From the IMG/VR virus record IMGVR_UViG_3300032116_000908, positions 1-30,896 of that record: 30,896 nucleotides of DNA; one strand, written 5' to 3'. The translations under genes were made by a program, and so were the position numbers. A model generated the notes under the pieces. The model saw only the letters and a program-made list of their open reading frames with translations. It searched no databases and was not told where the DNA came from. Below, piece by piece: positions 20,201-24,179 of the stretch. Position 1 is the first letter of the stretch. Each line of letters starts with the position of its first letter. The DNA comes from a virus.

Positions 20201-20289
20201 AACTGATCCAAAGTAGCAGCCAAAAATTGCTTGTTGGCGTCCGTCTGAAAAATCTCAGGAAGAAAATCTACACTGCGTACTCGTGCCAT
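5221..20289 (-). CDS. Giant modular virion structural protein (5022 aa), probably baseplate/tail-tip associated
   Basis: One uninterrupted frame of 5022 residues (roughly 550 kDa at 110 Da each). Its ATG overlaps the gp6-like stop (TAATG), with GGAG 7 nt upstream. The N-terminus (MARVRSVDFLPEIFQ) and aromatic DFDTFVNFSQYYWVPDG (124-140) resemble, from memory, unnamed virion proteins of marine T4-like phages. Modules read by eye: cupredoxin-like tandem (about 205-370); a 78-residue module at 548-625, repeated at 3956-4033; Trp/Tyr-rich core in the middle; seven FG-GAP-like propeller blades (about 2323-3089) with inserts; then a Trp-rich stretch with GEVWWDISTVRF and ASRRWGQVFPGS; and fibre-like 'NG...DY...GD.I' units, frequent toward the C-terminus. 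No signal peptide or membrane helix is evident. Position right after gp6 corresponds to gp7 in T4 (1032 aa), but homology to gp7 is not shown. Structural role is near certain; exact place in the virion is inference. Confidence 0.88.
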   Translation of the reverse strand: MARVRSVDFLPEIFQTDANKQFLAATLDQLIQEPKFKKTQGYIGRTVGPGVNPNDKYVIEPDKTRADYQLEPGVISVDPADNNKIIDAITYPGITDTLVYQGSPSTQPSRLYTSDYYSLDPFMDFDTFVNFSQYYWVPDGPDVVTVQSPGVALSQNFVVDRADGVYTFSGLTGNNPTINLVRGGNYTFQVSQNNKETVNYKVTRTNVTSFNIDNEPNAPIVLIRGNTYTFNLFVQGDFPFWIKTAPTTGTGDQYNSGVTRNGSVVGTVTFTVPQDAPNTLYYSCQTQSLMRGTISVIDAQPGDGPGFWIQTAPGINGLDPTTPNVTSRSIYGVTNNGIDLGTLNFNVPQKTAQDFFYNLVSIGSVDLVTDLFFNNIDGARLDQFIATYGGIDGITDLNTRTLVFANSVGDPSTNYYSIWRISYVVVGAFTYLSLGSIQNIANLEKWTIRYGTEYSSTQWYKNQTGYIVEMPQLTAKLDTLYYQDGTDPEIFGTIRLIEQDNSSTIYIEDVLGKTNYTSPNGVTFTNGLKVQFLGNVSPASYATGSAAFICTNTAAGINLITTESTAGMAVGQEIIFNGTAFGGVNTGVTYYVQTVFSSSQFKVSTTKDGTAVTLTSANGSMVATTSQNPQYYVSGVGTAIELLPVTNYITPEEYASADDVDYLTINRDSPDLNAWSRSNRWFHIDVLNATGAYNDTPVVIDNDRKGKRPIIQFRGGIRLYNMGTDAKQPVNVIDFTETDAFSNIEGSTGYSVNDYTFVNGSRVIFAADEDQNVRSKIYVVNFIVPDTVAPLITQPIINLVEASDGEILVDQTTTCISGSQVGVTYWYDGVNWLEAQQKTAVQQAPLFDIFDADGVSLANRTTYPSSTFTGTKLFSYATGSGPADPVLQLVLKYLSLTNVGDIVFDNNLYSDSFVYVIDNVSTTAPISSGFVYEYASRTVFERLIGWQTAVVPTLMRQQFKFVYNLQPLQLDVAVQSNIVTTVPSVTVFVGSIFQDPGTYTVATTANTTTITLHTAHVVGDVIEVEVLSDQISQVAFYQVPLNLNNNPLNANSPSFTLGTLRTHYDSICQNLTTFSGSINGANNTRDLGNVIPYGQLILQQSSPLTLAGYFMRSQQYNIFGAIEYNSREYQKYKNQLLEAVTRQTIQYETTSQVLDTVIAEITLGRTENNPFYWSDMLPATAVFTTTTYTVSYITRQVFDTVQVYNYTSANYLGMNVYVNDQILTRDLEYTVATDGPRIEILITLAIGDTITIQEYSATYGTYVPNTPSKMGLYPAWRPEILTVKTSAGEQLVILGHDGSQTPIFGDIRDEVLLEFETRIYNNIKLDNNPVPLDVVDVLPGQFRDTGYSYAEINTILETSFLTYVGWNKLDYTTQNYNAGNPFTYNYSSSTNKLNNENLLGAWRGIYRYFYDTQQPELTPWEMIGFSVQPDWWEITYGPAPYTSDNMNLWDDLELGLVRDPVGAYTLPAYARPGLLSVLPTDSAGNLLAPLESVVGRYNPQTWQKSWAPGDGGPVEASWWNSSDYPFAAMRLLALTRPAKFFALFADRDLYKYSTEFDQYLYNGRYRLDANGVQVYGDGTSKASYINWIVDYNRLTGTDSTVALETDLQNLDVRLCYRMASFSDKQYLKIYTEKSSPRSTNASLQIPPESYQLLVYKNQPFDRLIYSSVVIQVVDGGYAVFGYSTARPYFNTFTSIPVGQFETYSVASKTIQVPANYTDTVTQIPYGFVFTTESAVANFLLSYGKFLESQGFEFTNQTNGYLMTWSQMVYEFIYWSQQGWGNGSLINLNPLAIGLSVFKEQAVVDNITSQTAEHVILDQNRKDFPTRDLNIVRVDNNFTIQPLNNQSLSFIDMRYTSFESMIVLDNASLFGDLIFEPITGARQSRLYIAGTTSTEWNGSVDAQGFILNQNNIPAWTGLKTYAKGEIVTYKGAYWSAATIVQPSTKFNYNDWNQSDYTVIEQGLLANLANKADQLSNSYDINSANLVSDNDLLSYGLIGFRPRQYMAALNLDDVSQLNIYREFLGTKGTKNSVDLFGQAKFNKEVAEYKIFENWAIQRGVYGANANRSFFDLRLNRALLSSNPSLVQVVVPNETSTADQQIFLSDVWKSSFPLTTPALLPTTTTLPTDISLPSAGYVNIDDVDITVFDLDDPANLNANINSIIVGTSIWVAKVNNYDWNIYRAEAVPGTIQHVCDNLNGTSRVIFSKQHGLITGNRLIIRFFDTEVNGVYTVLSVPNLTTVNIALDLAGDRTVVDGTGIGFTLETMRVDQASNVIDLPYAQQFLPGAKVWVDDNGDGLWEVLEKQNPFTDRAVLAPVLLDATEQYGASVAQATNRAALFVGSPRYGFGLGTAKGGIYLYVRNAGDQYVPISPIGGQDTVLTLSTTGLRGYGNAVDAGNQTFAVGGASASLGPAPAGSPVNNGYAVVLWRDPTAGAANTSPWSQPQLLTLPGTTPTTTPGAGEFGYSVAMSLDERWLYVGAPGLNTVYAYGQVQWQDQVLQYIANGTSNTADISDTIQINNANQIAVLKNNAVLTLTTDYTVDAGFTTVTFTAMPAAGDVITISRKYVKTFSPSGTTYSLSPWLFTATANNIYSFSVSVDSVLQRPNIDYTYSGTTLTFASAPSNDIIVTSQFYYQLAGTITPTVAVAAGARFGASVQCSTDGRQVIIGCPNATVNTLTEAGSVYVIDRNVQKFIRQDDSSNTYTVLGTVAAPISVLVNNVFLTNQTDSIVGADNTFSVSGNNITINKDLFVGDVIEIEINQFVQQQLITENTVAEFTNYGQSLDLCPYNCSLYVGAPQDSSIVWKGGVVERSVNQARSYGTITSTIANPSLTAGQTLRVNNVDIAVPASPNNNIAGLAAAINGGEAGTNSGAPNATAVVSSTGYLTIFVTNTAAAPDGNKLQVAPGSVGSVFSALGFVTFEYTQTIASPRPVEFGQFGYSVAVNDTALNLVVGSPKGTLYSVMVFDYNTTTEKPGTTFDGNSTIFFSSVVMVLVNGSYVTRSLVQAGAVYTYDYLPSNSLSVANPGKFIFGQQVETNGVNYLDQYGYAVSYNSGVLVATAPGEDFEDSTFSEYGAAYIFENPTQRLAWEPIAIQQPVVDIRLLTSVYMYDRISSAKSQFFDFFDPLQGKVLGAAQENIDFISAIDPAAYNVGPVNNRGDTWAATHVGEVWWDISTVRFINPNQDNPTYASRRWGQVFPGSTVDVYQWISSTVPPANYAGVGTPYSIISYVVSTRLNQSGTFVTEYYFWVRGITETASRAGKTLSVATVASYIQEPKASGISYIAPINSSTIAIYNAIEYILAADTIISVEFDQVLTEANVHTEYELIAQGQDDAFLSDNLYRKLQDSFCGVDTTGNKVPDPNLNYAQQYGVQFRPRQSMFVDRFLALKNYIQRANDVFALYPITEIRSFALLNSAEPEPSATSGEWNLRVANLEILGFQDIYAVPLGYKYLVVTNSLNRGLWTINEVQATNDPTVRELVLSRVQNYNTPQYWSYVNWYQPGYNSSSIIVAEVPNYATLETLSVAIGSSVKVTANAQGKFEIYLRTDTGWDRVGLEDGTIEISAEIYDYALGRFGFDVEVFDAQYFDQEPVIETRKIIQAINEELFVDELKIERNQSLTLMFNFILSELLAPEWLIKTSLIDVQHKVRDLVPYQNYIRDNQDFVSEYIQEVKPYHVQVREFNLTYDGIDSFQGSLTDFDLPAYYDTNLTIPQYVSPILLPYEHATAQAFNTLSDTAPNSTLWPEWPYSQWFDNYLLHVDSITVTNQGTGYTIAPTVLIVPAEGDTGSGAEATAVLNSSGNVVSITLINGGSGYRSTPTVAFDGGNGTGVAAYPQMDNGLVRSFRTVLKYDRYQYQTSVLTWSSDGTYENGTLVRYDDRVWQADSADGSSAVIGPVFNLEDWTLVDAATLSGVNRTMGFYVPGVNEFGLDLQLLVDGTSYPGVQVWGDYFLGSAPASPTLVCTATNATTNEITCVQTARLSLGDPIRFYGTVFGGIVAGTVYYVNAIVDATHFTVALAPDGLTFSLTSATGTMIADVPEPIDATYASSFTDMFLGLRPTDINVDGGEFIGPYEGHAPEELVNGSEYDTLDFRVYTRPGADWTGDGHGFAIGTFNYVYDGNALYWGTLVQNPVNIEVSNENTNSDLTPDVDYVVDWEAQTITAVPGGGIANGDVISVTAYEMGGGNQLYRGNYNGTEVNNSVVIPVNANEIYELVLFVNGTNVSGATWTSYANSVPWTYENSYAAQTVVEDNQLYYRALQSVPPGILLDDPLYWIEFVPTVQSTVRFPYPMANVKYATTTSLFGTYGYVYNNGTNGVGATLTNYNVFDDYTALTIDGVIPLVGDRILVKDETGIYTNDTTQSATFNGIYTVTRVGNSTIGWILTRATDFVDSLDIPSAITLVTSGSTNAATRWVCTSNPSISVGTTEIDWTRFIGTEAPYGPGDGISITVMGVEDPQYSWSTAVTQYRTATESDRLTNSINLDNSMQGTNVANLVVTVNGKRLQPPEGIEWTGDGTSSSFGLPQRGGGYPQSAINAYTDIQVWVDNVLQVQNYGAIVGNYYVTNYDGSNTPGRQVVFFTPPADGAQILISVSTIAQYTVVIGSPNRLLITPLLNLGDQIAITSWNDTSQQDPLTLVFVGPVVTGLTVIEPYDSTGYSFPDAANDTSGSFDFSIGVAIPTNDFNLGREGILANRLWVTLDGNRLYPGVDYAVQGQYLILGSGIIGSAQVLAVTEFTESVVPGAMAFRLFQDMRGVQTTFRITASTTTTVAQAVSAVADIIYVANVAALSEPNLTDGIFGVVTIDGERILYRERNLSTNSITGLQRGTAGTAATSHSVNAEVYDMGLGNRQPQEFQNYIVSDTSTGDGSTTIFYAPTIEFDLSDSSFEVNSIEVYVGGNRARVGYYAGQFVIGQTYTIASVGSTNWHAIGLPSDVYPLPGVVFTATGAGSGTGVAGTSLASNYYQVTDYNPLAIQFLTANDLPAPGAGVEVVILQRRGVTWYAPGNGTPSNGEALQITDTNAARFLRGL
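8190..8424 (-). repeat. Second copy of a 78-residue module in the giant protein
   Basis: Residues 3956-4033 align without gaps to residues 548-625 (DNA 18415-18648), about 30 of 78 identical by hand count, sharing GTxFGG, TYYV/VYYV, FxV, DG and LTSAxGxM. The pattern recalls small beta-modules of tail fibres. Confidence 0.75.
11022..13323 (-). other. Seven-blade FG-GAP (integrin-like) beta-propeller region within the giant protein
   Basis: Seven segments fit the FG-GAP blade pattern (FGxSVa...lxVGaP....GxVYvy): YGASVAQ...LFVGSPRYG; YGNAVDA...FAVGGAS; FGYSVAM...LYVGAPG; FGASVQC...VIIGCPN; YGQSLDL...LYVGAPQ; FGYSVAV...LVVGSPK; YGYAVSY...LVATAPG. The number equals that of integrin alpha propellers. 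Calcium-loop DxDGDG motifs are not clear. Inserts of 40-150 residues separate several blades. Domain call by eye. Confidence 0.68.
18415..18648 (-). repeat. First copy of a 78-residue module in the giant protein
   Basis: Residues 548-625, with GTAFGGVNTGVTYYV at its centre and LTSANGSM at its end; the partner is at 8190-8424. The two copies differ throughout in DNA, so this is an old duplication or repeated acquisition of a common fibre module. Confidence 0.75.
19180..19677 (-). other. Cupredoxin-like tandem domains in the giant protein N-terminal region
   Basis: Residues 205-298 follow a cupredoxin-like pattern that I know from phage and bacterial proteins: RGNTYTFNL, FPFWIKT, GVTRNG, GTVTFTVP, then LYYSCxxxxxMRGTISV. 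A second, weaker copy at about 306-358 repeats FWIQTAP, GVTNNG, GTLNFNVPQ. In the first copy Cys284 and Met290 remain, but Gln287 replaces the usual His of CxxHxxM, and Phe stands where the 'HPF' His would be. Confidence 0.55.
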
Positions 20290-23200
20290 TAAATTACTCC
20301 GCTACCAGGTGCAGTACGCAAATTAGTACTGGTCAATGCATCAATCACAACAATATTGTCAATGGTAGCGCCGTTAACAAATATTTCACTGGGTTCTGCT
20401 CTTACTTCGTACATGTCGCCAAAGTATTTTTGTGTGTCTAGTGGTACCAATACCACTGAACTGATTATGGTTCCAAGATATCTGTGCAGGTACGCCGCCA
20501 GTTCTGAAAAATAGAATGTATCGCCAAATCCCCATTTGTCAATGCTAAAATATTCATTCATAGCTGCCAACACAGAACTTTGTATTTCGCTAGTGCTGGC
20601 TGTGGAATTTTGAGCACGAATAACTTTGATTGTGGCTTGCAATGTTGTGGCTGCTTTAGGTCCAAACAATGGTTTAAACACTACAGAATTCAAAATAATG
20701 TTGTCACTGATCATCTTGTATTCATTAAGTCCTTGATATTCTGTACTAAGCTCATCAATGGTTGGCACGTCAGGTTCTGTAACTGTTCCGGTGGTGTCTT
20801 TAATCCAATTTTGATAGGCAGTGTAGTATGACTGTGTTACAACATACAAGTCAATAATATTAGTGGTGCCAGGATCAATTCTATTGGTCAATGGTGAGTT
20901 GTGACGATATTGGAAGTACAATGCTTGTCGTCCTGTTCTAGCAATCCAATCGCCTTCTGCTGCTTGCGTGATAACTCTCACTCCGGCAGTATTAACAGTC
21001 AATGTAAAAAATAATTCATCGGTGTAGGCATAGAAAACTTGCCCAGGTGAGTATTGAAACTTTACCAGTTCAATATTATCATACGTAGGATAGTCTGAAT
21101 TGACCACTCCAGGTTCTACCAGCAAATATCGTTGCAAATTGTCAAAGTCCACAGTTTGTTGCAAGAACACTAGTTTGAGGTTGGGATTAACTGTTGGTGC
21201 AACAATTTCATTGAAGAAATCTGGATTGTCTGGCACGCCATCAGAGTCAGAATCTCTATAGCTGATCAACACCTGAAAGTCGTCAACATAGCCATCAGAC
21301 TCCACAGGCTGTCCAGTGATTGTGGTATAGATATCTCCAGGCAGCGGTGATGAGCTGTCTGGTTTGGTGTTTACTGCCAGCACGTTAATAAAATCTTTAA
21401 TGGTGGTGCCTGTGCGGCTGTCGTAAATCTTTTGATTTCCGTAAAAAAAGAATCTTGTTTGCAGTACTGATCCAAAGTAATAAGCAAGTCCTCGAAATGT
21501 GATTGTGTATTTGTTGTCCACCGCCACAAACTGTACCATCCAACTTGCATCTAAATTGTTTCCTGATGTGTTACCTGCATACGCTTGACTCCAAGTAGCA
21601 TCAGCATCTAGATTGGTACTGGTAATAACATACCAAGTCCCGGCAGTGCCTGTAATGGCACCATTGTTATCATAGCCAAGACCAAAATTTCTGTACAACA
21701 AAATTTGTTGTGTCATTTGTTCTCTAATAGACGGAGTCAAATCTGTAAGGAATACAGGAATAATACTGTCCACTACAGCACCTGTAGGCACAAAGTTATT
21801 GAGTGCAATAGGGCCTTGGCCATTGGTTAAATTACCAATGCCGTTATTACTGCCGTCACCTACTATGGCAAGTGGACTGGCCCAAATTTCCAAATGGTCT
21901 TCGGGTCTAGTTGGCAGTCCTTGTTTCAATCTATTGTTTGCATCAAAGTAATACGGTTGTCCATTAATAACTGGAGGTATGAATTTAATTAAACTTTTTT
22001 GCACCACATACTTGAATGCAGTACTGCTAGAAGTTCCAACCATAACTGGTTCACCCAATGCATTTTGAAAATACCCTGTGGTTTCGTTAGCCAGTGTTGT
22101 GCTTTGATTCCAAGTGCTTAGAGCAGTAACACCAGTGTTTACAGGTATTCTTGGAAAGTTTGCATAGTAAAACTGTTTGAATGTGGTATCGATGATAGCA
22201 GGCTGTACTTGGTTGGCAATGAGGTCAGCAATCTCATTGCGATTGATCCAACTAAACAAAATACTAGGAAGAACATTGTATTCCCACATAGCCCCGTCAC
22301 TGGAAAATGTGTTGGTAGACGAATACTTGCCTGTGTTGTCCACAAGATCAAGATACCGACTAGTGCCAATACTAGCACGGTTTACTGCTTTTGATTTGAT
22401 AATAGAATTGTAAAGAGTAAACGGAAACAAGTTATAGTCTTCACCGTTGACCATGCGATTCTGTGTGTAGTATCTTGCTGGCGCACGTTGTTTGATAGCG
22501 TCAATGCTTTCACGACTTTGTGCATTGCTTACTGGTTGTGTGATACCACAAGTAAAAGTAATAGTTTGTAGGTTACCATTACGATCAATATAACTGATAG
22601 GCAACACCACGTTCTGCATTTCAGCAGGATTGATAATGTATTGAAGGCCATTGCTTGCACGAACATATGCACGGAAAATGCCCACTGGTATTTCTGAGAA
22701 CACGCCATCACCAAACACCATGGTAATCTGATCATTGGTTCTGCTGGTCACAGAAAATATTGGTCTTAGTGTTGCAGTTTGTTCCGCAGCAGCTGAGTAA
22801 ATGTTTTCAGTAAATGTCCACTCTCGACTGATGCTGCCCACATTATCTAATTGGAATAGCCAACGATCTTCGTTGTTCACACCATCAATGTTGATGTTTA
22901 CTGTGCGATTGGCAATGCGTTCAGCCAAGTTAAAATCTTGATTTTGCAATGTACCTTGTTTGAAAAAGAAGAAAAATCCATTGTTAGCACTTTGGTATCC
23001 TAACTTATCATTACGATACAATATATTGAATGTGGCATTGGGTTTTGGACTTGGTTCATAAATGTAGTCTCTGCCAGCTGTGGACGACGTTGTGGCTTCA
23101 AACGGCATGTTAACTCCATCCACTGTGGCAGTATACGGAATTACTGGCAAGAATCCTGGCACTAAGTTAATGCCATATTCATTGGTATCTACACCCAAAA

Positions 23201-23735
23201 TAGTTTGACGATTAGCAGGACGTCCAATTTTTTGACTGCTGACCAAGGATGAGTTAACAATAGCATTCCACTGTTCCAACCAATCAAAGTTTGTAGGATC
23301 GGCCCAATTAACTGTGACATTGGCCAAGTTAACACCGTTGTAATCCACAACATTTTCTGTTGTGGTCACTGAGAATGCTTTGAGCAGGCCCTGGGCGGCT
23401 GTGTTACGTTTGGCTGTATAGCTAACAAGATTGGCCAATCGTGTGACTGAATCTCTGCGTTCTGCTGTGTCTAAGTAATTTTCTCTTGTGTTAAGGTCTG
23501 TGCGGAAGGCAAGTGCCTGGCCCATAAACGCAATAACATCTAATAGCGCAATATATTCAGATGACTCAATGTAGTCGTTGAATGTTTCTGGATAGTACAA
23601 ACGCAGGTAATCGGTGAAACTCTTGCGTAGAGTTTCAAAGTCGTAGCTTTGGAAATCTGCTTCGCGATAGGTTTGATAGATTTGTTTCCAATCTTCTACA
23701 CCAAATATCGCTGTTTGTCTAGTGGTTTTTGCCAT
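20289..23735 (-). CDS. Baseplate wedge protein, gp6 / baseplate J-like
   Basis: At 1148 aa it is much longer than T4 gp6 (660 aa). The N-terminal helical part (about 10-115) has YPETFNDYIESSEYIALLD and RENYLDTAERRDSVTRLA, typical of the gp6/baseplate J group. MVFGDGVFSEIPVG near residue 337 is the FGDG...P.G signature of baseplate J proteins, and QRAPARYYTQNRMVNGEDY near 415-435 matches the conserved segment that follows. The remaining C-terminal half is beta-rich and less familiar. In T4, gp6 dimers hold neighbouring wedges together as the ring of the baseplate. It follows the gp25-like gene, the same adjacency as W and J of P2. It has its own exact late promoter at 23765-23772 and an AAGG ribosome site at 23749-23746. 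The family assignment is strong; the roles of the extra ~490 residues are unknown. Confidence 0.92.
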   Translation of the reverse strand: MAKTTRQTAIFGVEDWKQIYQTYREADFQSYDFETLRKSFTDYLRLYYPETFNDYIESSEYIALLDVIAFMGQALAFRTDLNTRENYLDTAERRDSVTRLANLVSYTAKRNTAAQGLLKAFSVTTTENVVDYNGVNLANVTVNWADPTNFDWLEQWNAIVNSSLVSSQKIGRPANRQTILGVDTNEYGINLVPGFLPVIPYTATVDGVNMPFEATTSSTAGRDYIYEPSPKPNATFNILYRNDKLGYQSANNGFFFFFKQGTLQNQDFNLAERIANRTVNINIDGVNNEDRWLFQLDNVGSISREWTFTENIYSAAAEQTATLRPIFSVTSRTNDQITMVFGDGVFSEIPVGIFRAYVRASNGLQYIINPAEMQNVVLPISYIDRNGNLQTITFTCGITQPVSNAQSRESIDAIKQRAPARYYTQNRMVNGEDYNLFPFTLYNSIIKSKAVNRASIGTSRYLDLVDNTGKYSSTNTFSSDGAMWEYNVLPSILFSWINRNEIADLIANQVQPAIIDTTFKQFYYANFPRIPVNTGVTALSTWNQSTTLANETTGYFQNALGEPVMVGTSSSTAFKYVVQKSLIKFIPPVINGQPYYFDANNRLKQGLPTRPEDHLEIWASPLAIVGDGSNNGIGNLTNGQGPIALNNFVPTGAVVDSIIPVFLTDLTPSIREQMTQQILLYRNFGLGYDNNGAITGTAGTWYVITSTNLDADATWSQAYAGNTSGNNLDASWMVQFVAVDNKYTITFRGLAYYFGSVLQTRFFFYGNQKIYDSRTGTTIKDFINVLAVNTKPDSSSPLPGDIYTTITGQPVESDGYVDDFQVLISYRDSDSDGVPDNPDFFNEIVAPTVNPNLKLVFLQQTVDFDNLQRYLLVEPGVVNSDYPTYDNIELVKFQYSPGQVFYAYTDELFFTLTVNTAGVRVITQAAEGDWIARTGRQALYFQYRHNSPLTNRIDPGTTNIIDLYVVTQSYYTAYQNWIKDTTGTVTEPDVPTIDELSTEYQGLNEYKMISDNIILNSVVFKPLFGPKAATTLQATIKVIRAQNSTASTSEIQSSVLAAMNEYFSIDKWGFGDTFYFSELAAYLHRYLGTIISSVVLVPLDTQKYFGDMYEVRAEPSEIFVNGATIDNIVVIDALTSTNLRTAPGSGVI

Positions 23736-23764
23736 TGCGTCTGGGCCTTGTGTTCTTTATCTGT

Positions 23765-23772
23765 TATTTATA
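23765..23772 (-). promoter_or_regulatory. T4-type late promoter TATAAATA for the gp6-like and giant genes
   Basis: Exact TATAAATA on the minus strand in the 56-nt gap between the gp25-like and gp6-like genes, ending 29 nt before the gp6 ATG. The leader contains ACAAGGC, also present in the fibre leader. One of only two exact copies I found, both at gene boundaries and in the right orientation. Confidence 0.75.
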
Positions 23773-23791
23773 CGGATAAAAAACGGCGTAG

Positions 23792-24166
23792 TTATACATA
23801 GCTAGCCGACCGGCTGACTTGATTGAAGAATACGTTTAGTATTTCAGCATTGACTCCACCTACAGTTTGAATTTCTAATTCAATCAGCATGCCATTTTCT
23901 TGTGGGTACACATTGATGTTGCTGATGAATACTCTAGGATCGCCGCCTGCCACTCGTTGCACTTCATTAATAATACCTTGTTGAACAGCATCAACTTGAT
24001 TTTCAAACAGATAATTCCACAACACTGTGCCATACTCTGGACGACCAGGCAGTTGACCTTGGCGAATGTTAAACGCATTCAAGAGATCGCGTTTGACCAA
24101 TTCAAAATCTACTAGCGTGAATTTTTTGTATTGATTCTGTGTGTTAAAGCCAACAAAGGTAGTCAT
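23792..24166 (-). CDS. Baseplate wedge protein, GPW/gp25 family
   Basis: The length, 124 aa, is close to T4 gp25 (132 aa). The family pattern is clear: LVKRDLLNAFNIRQGQLPGR (24-43) matches the 'I..il.t..Ge.....~fG' region, followed by PEYGTVLWNYLFE (44-56), then INEVQR, DPRV, and the final strands with ENGMLIELEIQT. In contractile tails this protein sits at the inner wedge, contacting the sheath and triggering its contraction; P2 W and type VI secretion TssE are relatives. No good Shine-Dalgarno sequence is seen; the stop of the 546-aa gene ends 8 nt before the ATG, so reinitiation is likely. CATAAATA at 24179-24172 is one base from the late promoter but only 5 nt from the ATG. Confidence 0.93.
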   Translation of the reverse strand: MTTFVGFNTQNQYKKFTLVDFELVKRDLLNAFNIRQGQLPGRPEYGTVLWNYLFENQVDAVQQGIINEVQRVAGGDPRVFISNINVYPQENGMLIELEIQTVGGVNAEILNVFFNQVSRSASYV

Positions 24167-24171
24167 AGCAA

Positions 24172-24179
24172 TATTTATG
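24172..24179 (-). promoter_or_regulatory. Near-match late promoter (CATAAATA) before gp25-like gene
   Basis: The minus strand reads CATAAATA, 7 of 8 to the late consensus, and contains the TAA stop of the 546-aa gene (24177-24175). It lies only 5 nt before the gp25 ATG, so a transcript from it would be leaderless. It may be chance. Confidence 0.3.
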
